The notes beneath the pieces were generated by a model, which did not search any database, was not told the origin of the DNA, and saw nothing but the letters and a program-made list of their open reading frames with translations. A stretch of DNA of 64,000 nt. It comes from Limnanthes douglasii subsp. nivea (taxonomy: Eukaryota > Streptophyta > Magnoliopsida > Brassicales > Limnanthaceae). Of the stretch, positions 10,857 to 21,225 are shown piece after piece. The position numbers and the translations under genes are program-made. The DNA is taken from positions 271,134,770 to 271,198,769 of the forward strand of contig JAUPFV010000002.1 in the NCBI GenBank assembly GCA_036936605.1. The letters run 5' to 3'. Numbering within the stretch: the first letter of the stretch is position 1; every line of letters begins with the position of its first letter.

Positions 10857-12850
10857 ACGAAGATTGTTCTGACGACAATCGCTTCCTGAAAATAGTTCAT
10901 ATTCCGAGGGAAATTATGGAAGAACAAGGGGACGATTTTGTTAACAATTTTGCAGGATCTATTGTTTTGTTAATATCTTCATAGAATTTCGTATTACTAT
11001 TTGTGTTTTGTTGCTGTTTTTTGTTTTTGTTTTTTTGTGTTTGGGTTTGTGTTTTCTTTGTATTTTACAGATATGGATCCAGGTCCTTCACACATGATTC
11101 CCAGATCTAGAAATCTAATTGAAGACCAAATCTTTCTCACCAGACCTTCGAAAGAGAGAGGAACCGGAGACTACTCTCTCGCTCGCTAACATCGACCTTC
11201 TCTATTTCCCCATAGTAAAATCTATTGTTTTGCGTTTTCGATTCCAGTCTTGTAGTATAGATTTTATTCTTTGTGACCTGCTCTCTTCCGTCACAGTCTC
11301 TCTATCTCTCTACAAAGTTTTTCAAATACTATTGTTTCCATCTCATATTCACATTCGTTGCCTTGAGTATGGAGCTTTTGAGATATACCTTTATTGGTTA
11401 GTGTGCTTCAAGAATCTTGTAGATTGAGTATGAAATTTTGTCGAATAGATTTTTGAAATTACAGAGTGCTCTCTCTTGTTTAGATTGTTTGTGATGTCAT
11501 GACTGGTAAACCCTAATCGTGTTTACATTAACGTTGTATGAGGCTAGAAAGTCTTTAAACTTATCATAATTTGACAAGTTGAGTTTATGGCAAATGGATT
11601 TGAACAATTGTATCCACATAATTGTCCTTTCACATGTACTGGAAATTATTGCCTATCTTGCAGATAAATATGAAACTGATTGCATTTCTGTGCATAGATT
11701 TTTCTCTAGGAGAAGACCTTTGATTGGACATTCCTTTTCTTGTTACTTTTTTTTATAAGGATCGAAATTTGAATTTGAATTTTTCTATGAAGTGATATCC
11801 TTTTAGTTACAGTTTTTGATGGTCAAGTTTGATATTTTTAATCTCATTTTTTTTTGTTTGGCGGTGATTGAGCTGCGTTCCTGAGTTTCAATAAATTGAA
11901 TCTTCATGTGTTCTCTTTGTTTGCTGTTTACCTATCGATTGTAGTAGTATTATTAGCCAGTTTAATTGGTTTGAAGCACAAGTTTAATTGATTGTCTGCA
12001 ATTCTTTGCTTCATCGGGCGTTTGATAAGCTGCTTCTACTTTTATGTATACATCTAGAGGTAGATGTAGCTGTTACTCAATATTTCCCGATATTTTTGTT
12101 TTCTTTCTTCATCAATGGGTTTGGTTTGTAAGTTCGGGCATTTAATCATTTTGTGCATCTTAAATGGAATTTCTAAATTCGGATTGGTCTTACTGAGCTT
12201 GTGATCCTTGTATGCAAGAAAGCTTTTATCTCCCATCTTCAACTCCTTAATGAAACCACTGTTACCCAGTATTATATCATTGTTTGCTAATTATCTGTCA
12301 ATTTAGTTGTTCGATTGGCTAAATGTTGCTTATCCCCAACTTGTTGCACCTCACGTGAGGTTATAATTTAACAATTGCTTTTCAGGCTTCCTCGACCGAC
12401 GTCCTATGTGCTTTTAGATATATCTAAAGAAATATATGCATGCCATGCTCCGTTTACCCTGCTCCATTAATAACATCTAATCTATGCCAATTTTGGTGGA
12501 CCGTGCTCCCTTAGATAAGTCATTCAGATCTGATGTGCCTAAAAGCTAGATGCGAAGTCCGTTCAACACACTATCACTCACTTAAACTTTCTTCTTCAGC
12601 TCACCGCACTATAGTCTTTTTCTCTTTTAATTTGCAAAGTTAAGTCTTCACTAACTTGCTATGCATATTGTAGTAGCGTCGGTCGTATTAGTTGCTGCAT
12701 GATGGACTGTTCTTCGTATTAGTTGCTAAGTTGCTGCATGATGGAATGTTCTTTCATCTTGTTAACAGTATCTTCGTGTCGCATGACGTCATTTGGTTAC
12801 TATCATCGAATCTTCGATCAGTCGTTTGTTGTTGTACGTAGTTACTGTAG
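10857..12850 (+). other. Leader of L3 and intron-like host sequence, no protein family seen
   Basis: A short frame after ATGGAAGAACAAGGGG (about 10916) may be a remnant gag start. At 11052-11071 a T-rich tract ends in TTTTACAG and is followed by ATATGGATCCAGG, which looks like an intron acceptor. From about 11190 to 12380 the sequence is T-rich and resembles a plant 5' leader intron, ending near a CTTTTCAG at 12379-12386. This may be the 5' intron of one of the captured genes. I recognise no protein family here. Confidence 0.35.
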
Positions 12851-12865
12851 TTGCCTGTATATCTT

Positions 12866-13974
12866 TCTCAAGCGGAGAACGCCATTGTAGGGTTTGTATC
12901 GTTTGGGACTAAAGCGCATGTGCATGAGCTTGGATTCTCAGAGATGTCCAAGGAAATCTCCAAAGAACAAATTTTGGATCAATTGGGGCTTGGCAATTCA
13001 TCAAGGCAGACAACCAAAGGAATGCAAAATGCTGGGTTTCCTGATTCGGGTGTTAACAGATTTTTGCTTCCAGCTTCTGAGTGTGAATACACACTTAGTT
13101 CTCTGTTGGATGAGCTACAAACGGATCAATGGCCTGTTCCTCCTGGTCAAAGGGCGTCTCAGTGCACCGGAGTAGCCTTGAGTGTTGCAGCTGGACTTTT
13201 TGGAGCTTGCTTGCTTGCCTGGCACCGGAGCTAGAATTATTGCTTTGGTTGGAGGTCCTTGCACTGAAGGCCGAGGGACGATTGTATCAAAAGATTTATC
13301 AGAACCTGTCCGATCTCATAAAGATCTTGATAAGGACGCTGCACCTTTGTGACAGTCTTCTTTGACCTTTCTTCAAATGAACGCACCAATGCTCCAGGAA
13401 CAGTCAATCCACAGTTGTATTTGCAGTTCCTCACAACTTATCAGAACCCCGAAGGTAAATTGTTGCTACGAGTTACAACAATTACAAGAGAATGGGTAGA
13501 TACCACCGTTAGCTCTGAAGAATTAGTGCAAGGTTTTGATAAAAAAACTGCAGCTGTGGTTATGGAAAGATTAGCTTCTTTTAAAATGGAAACAGAGGAT
13601 AGATTTGATGCTACACGGTGGCTGGATCGGAATCTTATTCGTCTTTGCTCTAAATTTGGTGACTACCGGAAAGATGATCCAGCCTCCTTTACCCTTAACC
13701 CGTGTTTTTCTTTGTTTCCTCAGTTTTTGTTTAATCTGCGTCGTTCACAATTTGTACAGGTAATCGGGAGAATATTAGCAATGCGGCTGTCATGATTCAA
13801 CCATCCTTAATTTCATATTCATTCAATTCTCTTCCACAACCAGCACTTTTGGATGTTGCTTCCATTGCAGCTGATCGGATTCTCTTGTTAGATTCATATT
13901 TCAGTGTGGTCCTTTTCCACGGCATGACAATAGCACAATGGCGCAACATGGGTTACCAACATCAGCCAGAACAT
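12866..13974 (+). pseudogene. SEC23 (COPII coat GTPase-activating subunit) fragment captured in L3
   Basis: Three pieces follow in SEC23 order. (1) 12866-13343: [21 protein letters not shown], then [20 protein letters not shown] and [26 protein letters not shown], with a frameshift near 13220. (2) About 13345-13760: [18 protein letters not shown], then [20 protein letters not shown] and [17 protein letters not shown]. (3) 13764-13974: [26 protein letters not shown] and [16 protein letters not shown]23 normally has about 750-880 residues; the N-terminus, a middle block of roughly 200 or more residues and the C-terminus are missing. Short losses also occur after SEMSK and after FVQ. No introns remain within the pieces. 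The native protein coats ER-derived vesicles; this copy cannot. Confidence 0.88.
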
Positions 13975-14094
13975 AGGTTTGTAGCAGCTTGTTTAGTCTT
14001 TGACACGTTTTCTTCCTTGATCTCCCCTAATGTCCAGAAACACGATTGGAGACGATTTCTCCATGACTGAAGAGGTGTGATGTTCTCTGTTTTA

Positions 14095-14545
14095 CGAGGT
14101 TGCTATCCTAAGAGCTCATTTGGTCCCAGACTAACACCTCTGCAATTTGAGAGCGAAGGGTTTTGGTTCTTCTGTCTCGGCTCCATGAATTTGGCAGGCA
14201 CGGCTTTTCCTCGCATAGCGACGCTTCTGGCGGTTTAACGAGCTTTTTCAAGACGGAGCGCTTCAAGTTTTGATGACAGTCGACTCATCTCTTTCTCGAT
14301 CGCTTCGATTTCCATATCCAGATCTCTCTGCTGTCGCTTTGGTGCGAGTGATTCTGAACTAGCTCGCAATGGTTTGATGTTGTTTGGCTTGTTTACAGAT
14401 TTTTGTGGGTTCTGGTTTTCTTTGGTGCAATTTATGGATTTAAATTGCAGAGAAGACAAGGGGTTTTTAATGGCGCTTGACTCCTGTGGTTCAACATTGT
14501 CGAAGGCTGCGTTGTTCCAGATCTGAAGCTCCTGTGCGCCACCAA
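14095..14545 (-). pseudogene. Unidentified plant coiled-coil gene fragment, antisense inside L3
   Basis: On the minus strand a frame runs through ...NNAAFDNVEPQESS, then SLQFKSINCTKENQNPQK, and ends in DLDMEIEAIEKEMSRLSSKL followed by EALRLEKAR and a stop at about 14235. In the next bases the same strand continues MRGKAVPAKFMEPRQKNQNPS, suggesting the stop is a lesion. The E/K/L heptad-like stretch (about 14240-14315) is a predicted coiled coil. I do not recognise the family firmly. It lies opposite to the SEC23 and PPR pieces. Confidence 0.5.
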
Positions 14546-14556
14546 ACCCAGTTTAT

Positions 14557-14778
14557 TTGTCAAGGGTGAAAGAAAGCATTCGAAGCACAACTCATCTTGC
14601 AGTTGATTGTTCAAAGTACGACATCGCCAATGAGGTTGGTGATCTCCTTATCTGGAAGTTAGAGAGTGAGTCTAGTTTCCTCGTTGATTCTATCACTCAA
14701 TTTTCACATAACAAAAAAGGTAAAGTAAAAAAACTACGAATTATCTTTTTCCGTTTACAACAAGATGGCATGTTTTGA
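14557..14778 (+). other. Unidentified coding-like fragment in L3
   Basis: An open frame of 73 codons begins MSRVKESIRSTTHLAVDCSK and continues through a polar stretch (YDIANEVGDLLIWKLESESS). It may be the edge of another captured gene, but I cannot name a family. Confidence 0.3.
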
Positions 14779-16050
14779 TATTTTTATTGGGTTTAAGTCG
14801 TTTAGTGGTTTAGTTGAATGTTTTGTGGGTACTCGTAACTCTAAGTCTGCTTTTGGAGTTTTAGGATTGATAGTGAAGCAAGGATTTAGTGTGAATTTGT
14901 ATGTGATGAATATTTTGTTGAAGGGTTTGTGCAGTGAAGGTGGTGTTAGTAAGGCTCTTGAGTTTATGAGTGAAATGAAGAGAGACGGCGTGTTGCCGGA
15001 TGTGATTAGTTACAATACGATTCTTAATCGGCTTTGTAAGGAGAGAAAAATGGAGGAGGCAGTGAGTTTATTAGATGAAATGGAGGTTCAGAACTGCTGC
15101 CTCTGCCCGGTAACTTACACTACTTTAATGAGTTTATCAGAGCCGACGTGGTTACCTATAATACACTGCTGATGGGCTTATGTGAGCAAGGGAAGGTTGA
15201 TGAGGCAGTCAAGCTTTTCAATCTGATGTTGCATGATGAATTTTATGTTAAGCCAGATAATGGAGCGTACAACATGTTGATGCAGGGGTTATGCAAGGAA
15301 AATCGTTTTGATGAGGCTGTCGAGATTTACAGTGTGATGTTAAAAAATGGTAACAGTGGTAGTATATCTACATACAACTTACTCATTGGTGAATATCTCA
15401 AGACAGGGAACATAGAGAAAACCATGGAATTATGGAAGCGTGTACTTGAGGTGGGATATGTTCCGAATTCGAATACCTATAGCATCTTGATCAATGGATT
15501 TTGTAAGATACGCATGGTTAATCTAGGGAAAGGATTCTTTGTTAAGATGAGACGTACCGGACTCAAACCTAGCTTGCACGATTATAACGCGTTATTGACA
15601 TCAATGTGCAAAGAAAGTACTTTGGACCAAGCACGGATGTTATTTGAAGACATGAAGTTTCACAATTGCAAACCTAATATCATTTCTTTCAACATTTTGC
15701 TCAATGAGATGCTTCAGATGGGTTTGAATCCTCAAGTGTCGACTTATACAACGTTGATAAATAGGTGTTCGAAATTTGGATTGCTGGAGGAGGCTAGAAG
15801 CTATTTTGACAGAATGGTTGCTAGTGGTTGTAAAGCCAACAAGTATATATATGATTCTCTGCTCAAAGGTTATATATCAAAAGGAAAACAAAAAGAAGTC
15901 ATAAATCTGCTTCATCAAATGGCAGATGAAAAGGTTGCTATGGATTTGACGCTGACTAATACGATCATGGAATTTCTTTGCGATAGCTCTGTCGACCCAG
16001 ATGTAGTGAAGCGTTTACCACAATTTCCGTCCCCAAATCAGTTGTCTGCT
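14765..16050 (+). pseudogene. P-type PPR gene (At4g28010-like) captured in L3
   Basis: About ten 35-residue PPR units can be read, for example DVISYNTILNRLCKERKMEE, then YNTLLMGLCEQGKVDEAVKL, YNMLMQGLCKENRFDEAVEI, YSILINGFCKIRMVNLGKGF and YTTLINRCSKFGLLEEARSY. The reading frame shifts near 15148 and the repeat series has a gap near 15690. After about 16050 the PPR similarity ends and unrelated sequence runs to 16290. P-type PPR proteins bind organellar RNA. This copy lacks a targeting peptide and is broken; it resembles At4g28010-like proteins by memory only. Confidence 0.8.
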
Positions 16051-16299
16051 AAGGTTTCCAGTTTCACGGACCTTAAGATGTCCCTTCGACACTTAACTTC
16101 CGCAGATGTGTTGTCAACCTCAAGCGACCCGGACCACGGACAGTGTTTCTTCTCTCTCTACACTCGGTTTATGGTTCCTGTATGTATCTTCAAATTTCTC
16201 GTTGCCGTGGAGTTGCAAGGTGGAGTGTCACGAACTGCAGTTGCTCTACCGCGAAGGTATTGCGTATAAAAATGAAACATTCCCAAAATGTTTCTACTA

Positions 16300-16440
16300 G
16301 GCACACAGAGACTTGGCAAGAGAAGCTGTTAGAAAATCTCTTGTCTTGCTGAAAAATGGAAAAGACAGTACCAATCCTTTGCTACCACTTACTAAGAAAG
16401 CTCCAAAGATCCTTGTTGCTGGTTCTCTTGCGGATAATTT
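16300..16440 (+). pseudogene. GH3 beta-glucosidase/exoglucanase exon fragment captured in L3
   Basis: In one frame the bases read [19 protein letters not shown], then [20 protein letters not shown] and DNLG. This is the conserved block preceding the GGW motif of plant family-3 beta-D-glucosidases (cell-wall glucan hydrolases). The match stops abruptly where the tandem repeat begins. No other GH3 exon is seen. Confidence 0.78.
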
Positions 16441-17085
16441 GGGTCACAATAATTTGTGCCTCGAATTTTTCTTTGTCCTAAACTATTATTTGGGTCACAA
16501 TAATTTGTGCCTCGAATTTTTCTTTGCCTTAAATTATTATTTGGGTCACAATATTTTGTGCCTCGAATTTTTCTTTCTTAAACTATTATTTGGGTCACAA
16601 TAATTTGTGCCTCGAATAGTTTACCCTTCGAACTATTATTTGGGTTTACCCTTCGAACTATTATTTGGGTCACAATAATTTGTGCCTCGAATTGTTTACC
16701 CTTCGAACTATTATTTGGGTTTACCCTTCGAACTATTATTTGGGTCACAATAATTTGTGCCTCAATTGTTTACCCTTCGAACTATTATTTGGGTTTACCC
16801 TTCAAACTATTATTTGGGTTTACCCTTCAAACTATTATTTGGGTCACAATAATTTGTGGCTCGAATTGTTTACCCTTCGAACTATTATTTGGGTTTACCC
16901 ATCAAACTATTATTGGGGTCATAATAATTTGTGCCTCGAATTTTTCTATGTCTTAAACAATTATTTGGGTCACAATAATTTGTGCCTCAAATTTTTCTTT
17001 GTCCTAAACTATTATTTGGGTCACAATAATTTGTGCCTCGAATTTTTCTTTGTCTAAAACTATTATTTGGGTCACAATATTTTGA
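16441..17085. repeat. Tandem repeat array in L3 before the 3' LTR
   Basis: 51-bp units starting GGGTCACAATAATTTGTGCC and ending AAACTATTATTT (16441, 16492 and on), mixed with ~25-bp units TTTACCCTTCGAACTATTATTTGGG. Roughly a dozen copies. The open frames across it are a repeat artefact. Confidence 0.9.
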
Positions 17086-17435
17086 CTGCTGACGTCATAC
17101 CTTTCTCAGTCAATCCTTGCAATGTCTTATCATAATATTATGGTGGTTGTGATATGCTGGCATAACGAATTCCAAACGGGCAACATTACCAAAGCCTGAG
17201 CCAGTCCTTGCTAAGACATTGCAAGGATTGGGGGGCTAGTGGTTAATATAAGATAAAAGAAGTCTATAATCTAAAGGATGTACTTGTTAAGAAGACGTTT
17301 TTTCGAGGAGACGTTTTTTTCGTAGAGATATGTAGCACTTGTAGAAGAGTTCTCCGAGGAAAAGATGTTCGAGGGAGCAGTGGAGACTTTTTTACAGTCC
17401 CAGTAAAACTATTTTTACTAGGACTGGGGGGCTAC
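17086..17435 (+). other. 3' untranslated end and polypurine tract of L3
   Basis: Non-coding sequence with AGTCCTTGCAATGTCTTA-like segments in both orientations (17112-17130 and 17200-17230). Two copies of a purine-rich GGGGGGCTA motif occur; the second (17424-17435) touches the 3' LTR and is the plus-strand primer. Confidence 0.55.
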
Positions 17436-17835
17436 TGATGAGGGAGAATAAAAGACATGGTAAAATTGTAAGGAAGAAATATAATATGAGAGAATTGTAA
17501 AGAAGAAGTATGATATGAGAGAATTGTAAAGAAGAAATTGTATTAGGGGAAAATTGTATAGACTACTAAAGAAGTAGCCATTATGAGAAGATGAAAAGAT
17601 ATAGGGACCAAAAGTGTAATAAATGGGAAATAAAGCGTGTGGGACCCGCAATTGTACTATAAAAGGACCACACACGCTTCACAACGACCAGAATGAATAG
17701 AATATTACTTCATCTCTACTTAACCTAATTCTCTTTTTCTCTCTCTAAAAACTCTAAACAAAGGATTACGGGTTCTTTGACACAAAAACATCTTCGTATC
17801 ACAAAATCGCCCCTGAGCATTCTTAAAACTCTTCA
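17436..17835 (+). repeat. 3' LTR of L3
   Basis: 400 bp, 98% identical to 10438-10837. It is followed by CCATA, the right copy of the target duplication. Confidence 0.92.
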
Positions 17836-18646
17836 CCATACACGAAGGAAAAAGGAGTTTCCTTGGTTTCCTCCCCGGGAGTTATTCGATAAGCCCATAA
17901 CACCTCTTGTAAATAATTTGGCCATTTACCCGCAGCTCCTACTAAAGTTTTCTTCAATCCTTCAAAATAGATCTATTTGTAACCTCCACCTGCCCATTTG
18001 CTTGAGGGTGAAAATAAGTAGAAAATCATTGCAATATTCTTTTTGAAGAACAAAAAGAATCCATTTTTTTGTTACATAACTGAGGACCATTATCTGTGTT
18101 ATTTTTCGAGGACCCCAAAACGACAACAATATTATTCAAAATAAATTTGATCACATCCTTACCCTTTGTTCCAGACAATGGCTCAACCTCTGCCCACTTC
18201 AAAAAATAATCCATTTCTACAATTATCATATGTCTTCCACCAGACGCCATAGGTAACGTCCCCACCAAATCTATTCCCCATCTATCAGAAGGATCTGCCT
18301 CCAAAATTGACATAAGTGGTACTATTGGCTTGTGAACTGGATTAGTAAATCGTTGACAAGTATCACAATTTCAAACCAAAACTTTAGCATTGTTCATAAT
18401 TGAAGGCCAATAATACCCTGCTAATAGAAGTCTTTGTGACAAAGCCTTGAATCCACAGTGAGCTGATCCCTCACCATCATGTAACTCAGACAATGCAAAC
18501 TGAGATTCTTGCTTATTCAAACAACGCAAAAGTGGTATAGTCAAAGATTTTTTATATAGTACTCCGTCCAATACCACGTATCCATTAGCCTTATATCTTA
18601 GCTTCTTGGAAGATGGTATATCTTGAGGCAACATGCCAGTTAACAA
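17836..18646 (-). pseudogene. Integrase of L2 (zinc-binding and catalytic core)
   Basis: 18646-18371 encodes the H/C zinc-binding region (LSELHDGEGSAHCGFKALSQ, LLLAGYYWPSIM). 18313-18026 encodes the core, DRWGIDLVGTLPMASGGRH then KWAEVEPLSG and TDNGPQL, giving the first two catalytic Asp. Stops separate the parts. The remainder is cut by L3. Confidence 0.82.
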
Positions 18647-18730
18647 AAAAATTAAAATATACGTTCGCCAATGACCTCAAATTTGATCAAAAGTGACAAA
18701 TATTTATTTTGTGTATTTGCATTGTTCTGA

Positions 18731-19400
18731 TTAGAGTGCAATTGATGGAATCTCCTGCGATAATATCCAAGGGTACTCCTCCTTATAAGCTGATGTTGCC
18801 AATGAATCAACAACTTTATTATTTCCTCGCCTAATATGTTCTACTACCACTTTGTCAAAAAGTAGAGCCATATTTCGAAGCTCTTGAAGATACAAAATTA
18901 AATGGTCTTTCTTAGCCTCAGACACTCTTGTCATGTGATTAACTACTAATTGTGAGTCTGTTTCCAAGTGAACACAAACTGCCCCACAAATTTTGGCTAG
19001 CCTTAAACCCGCTAGCGTAGCTTCATACTCTGATTCATTATTTGATGCATGAAATCCAAATTTTATAGCCTGAAACATCACCTTCCTGATGGGGCAACTA
19101 ACTCAATCTCTGCACTGGATCCCTTAACACTGGATCCACAGTCAGTTTGAACTACCCACATCGAATCTTTATGAAATTCCTTGCATTATTCCTCCTCTAA
19201 TCTACTTGAGTGATATTTCACAAGAAAATCTGCCAAAGCTTGGGCTTTAATAGCTTTTTGAGGAGCAAAAATAATATCAAAATCTCCCAATTCCACCGAC
19301 CACTTAGTCATTCTTCCTGAAATATCTGGCCGTTGTAATACATTCTTCAATGGATGTGAAGTTTAAACTACAATAGTATGCGCTTGAAAATAAGGGCGCA
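18731..19400 (-). pseudogene. RNase H domain of L2
   Basis: HASNNESEYEATLAGLRLAK, TDSQLVVNHM and GNNKVVDSLATSA are the conserved blocks of gypsy/archaeal-type RNase H, with the E and D catalytic positions present in these blocks. The start of the domain is split by stops near 19080-19200. Confidence 0.8.
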
Positions 19401-20460
19401 TCTTCCTAGATGCTACCTATGCACAATGCTATTTTTTTAAGTTGCAAGTATCTTTTTTGAGCTGCCAACAAACTTTTACCAACATATAAACAGGCTTCAA
19501 AATTCCTAAATCCTCACTTATTAAACAACACTTACAGCAAATTCTGATACCGCTATGTATAAAAAAAACGTTTCTCTCCATTTTGAGGCTTTGACAAAAT
19601 CTCAGGAGAAGACAAAAGTGCTTTGATATTTAAAAGTGCTTCTTCACAATTCGAATTCCACTCAAACTGTTCATGCGCAACATTTGGAAAAAAGGAAATC
19701 ATTTATCTGAAAACCTGGAAATAAATCTGTTTAGAGATGCTAAACTTTGTGTCAGTATTTGCACTTCTTTTATAGTTCGAGGTGACGTCATCGATATCAA
19801 AGCTTTTAGTTGTTATGGATCTGCTTCTATTCCTCTCTGACTTATTACATATCCCAAAAATTTCCCAGATCGAACCCTAAATGTGCACTTTTCTGGATGT
19901 AACTTCAATTGAATAGCCTGTAGATTAAAAAAAATCTCCTCTAAATCCTCCAAATGATCATCATCAGTTATGTTTTTTACTAACATATCATCAATATATA
20001 CTTCTATATTTCTCCTAATTTGCGTAGCAAAAGCCTTATTCATTAATCTTTGATATGTTGCTCCAATATTTTTTACTCCAAAAGGCATAATAACTTTATA
20101 ACCATGCAATCCTCGATCAGTAATAAACGTACTACTTTCTTGATCTTTTAGATCCATTTGGATTTGATTATACCCTGAAAAAGCATCCAATAAAGATAAA
20201 ATTTTATTTCGCAAAGTTGAATCAACCAATTGATATATCCGAGGAATAGGAAAAGGATCCTTAGGACAAGCTCTATTTAAATCCGTAAAGTCGACACACA
20301 TCCTCCATTTTCCATTCTTCTTTTTAACCACCACTAGATTTGCTGTCCATAAAGGATATGTTTCCTCTCTAATATGTCCCACCTTATATAACCGATCCGC
20401 TTCGGCAACAATTGCTTCTGACTTTTCAACAGAAAAAACGCGTCGTTTTTTAATAACTGG
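19401..20460 (-). pseudogene. Reverse transcriptase of L2
   Basis: The best stretch (20382-19813, 189 codons) holds LWTANLVVVKKKNGKWRMCV, then DLNRACPKDPFPIPRI, LLDAFSGYNQIQMDL and the catalytic YIDDM, followed by KLHPEKCTFRVRSGKFLGY. 19401-19812 continues with frameshifts through the thumb and connection. It is typical Ty3/gypsy RT, damaged. Confidence 0.88.
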
Positions 20461-20889
20461 TTTGATCTTCGGATTTATAGCTAAGATATGACATATTATC
20501 TAAATTAGAACTCCTACCAAATCTTTTGTCTTCCAAGAAAAGACATCCAAATTACCAGATAGAAAATTTAACAATTTATTCCGCAAAGACTGTGATAGTA
20601 AGGTCCCAATCCGAACTACTCTCTTATCAAGAAAAACATATTCCTCTATATCTTCACTTAATGTTAAAGAACCCAGTGTTGACCTCAGATGATCAACACC
20701 TTCTTATTCCTCCAAAATCACCCCCTAGCTGTTATTCTGCCATTTGATCTTTATCAACTACACTTCGAACCCAAAATGTTGTTGCGTAACACTCTCTAGC
20801 TACCTTTTGATCGCTTCGAACTATTCCAATTCGATCTCCAACCACATATTTCAAATATTGATGCACCGTAGAAACAATAGCATACTTTT

Positions 20890-21210
20890 TTAAAGCCATG
20901 ATCTGCCAAAAATAGCGTTATAACTCGTCGGACAATCCACCACCATAAACAATACTTGCATTTTTTTCTTAAAGGGCCCTTTTCCCAAACAGACTTCTCC
21001 TTCGAATTCTCCAATTACATTTGCTGTTACACCTGTGAACCCTATTATAGTTTGATCCGGCTGGCCAATTCGAGGCAGATTTTTCATTCTATCATAAGTC
21101 GATTTAAACAAAATATTTGCATAAATCCCTGTGTCAATTACTACACGTCGAATTTCCATCCCAAATAACTCTGCGCCTATTACCACTGCATCTTCATGTG
21201 GCCCTCTCAT
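20890..21210 (-). pseudogene. Retropepsin-like protease of L2
   Basis: VVIDTGIYANILF carries the D-T-G active site (usually DTGAS/DTGSS) and the C-terminal YNAIFGRSWL matches the gypsy protease end. The Ile after DTG is unusual and may be a lesion. Confidence 0.78.
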
Positions 21211-21225
21211 TCCTCTTAAAGCGTC

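Larger units (their letters stand above)
10438..17835 (+). mobile_element. L3: 7.4-kb non-autonomous LTR element carrying fragments of at least four host genes
   Basis: Two 400-bp LTRs (10438-10837, 17436-17835) start TGATGAGG and end CTCTTCA; I count 7 substitutions between them. The primer site TGGCGCCGTCTGTGGGAA (10839-10856) follows the 5' LTR, and a purine tract GGACTGGGGGGCTAC (17421-17435) precedes the 3' LTR. Flanks ACATA/CCATA are a near-perfect 5-bp duplication, and outside the element the L2 integrase sequence rejoins. Inside is no gag-pol. Instead there are SEC23, an antisense coiled-coil fragment, a P-type PPR and a GH3 exon. The LTR start and purine tract resemble those of gypsy B, a likely relative of its helper. 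Confidence 0.9.

Noticed and set aside
11190..12850. A separate gene in the L3 leader
   Set aside because: Short frames only, T-rich composition and splice-like ends suggest intron or leader sequence; no protein family could be recognised.
12851..14070. A functional SEC23 gene
   Set aside because: Large internal blocks and both termini are missing and frames shift at the joins.
14765..16269. A functional PPR gene
   Set aside because: It has a frameshift near 15148, lacks an N-terminal targeting part, ends in unrelated sequence and lies between the LTRs of L3.
16441..17057. Open frames of repeated [18 protein letters not shown] sequence
   Set aside because: The 51-bp unit is a multiple of three, so frames stay open by chance; it is the L3 tandem repeat.
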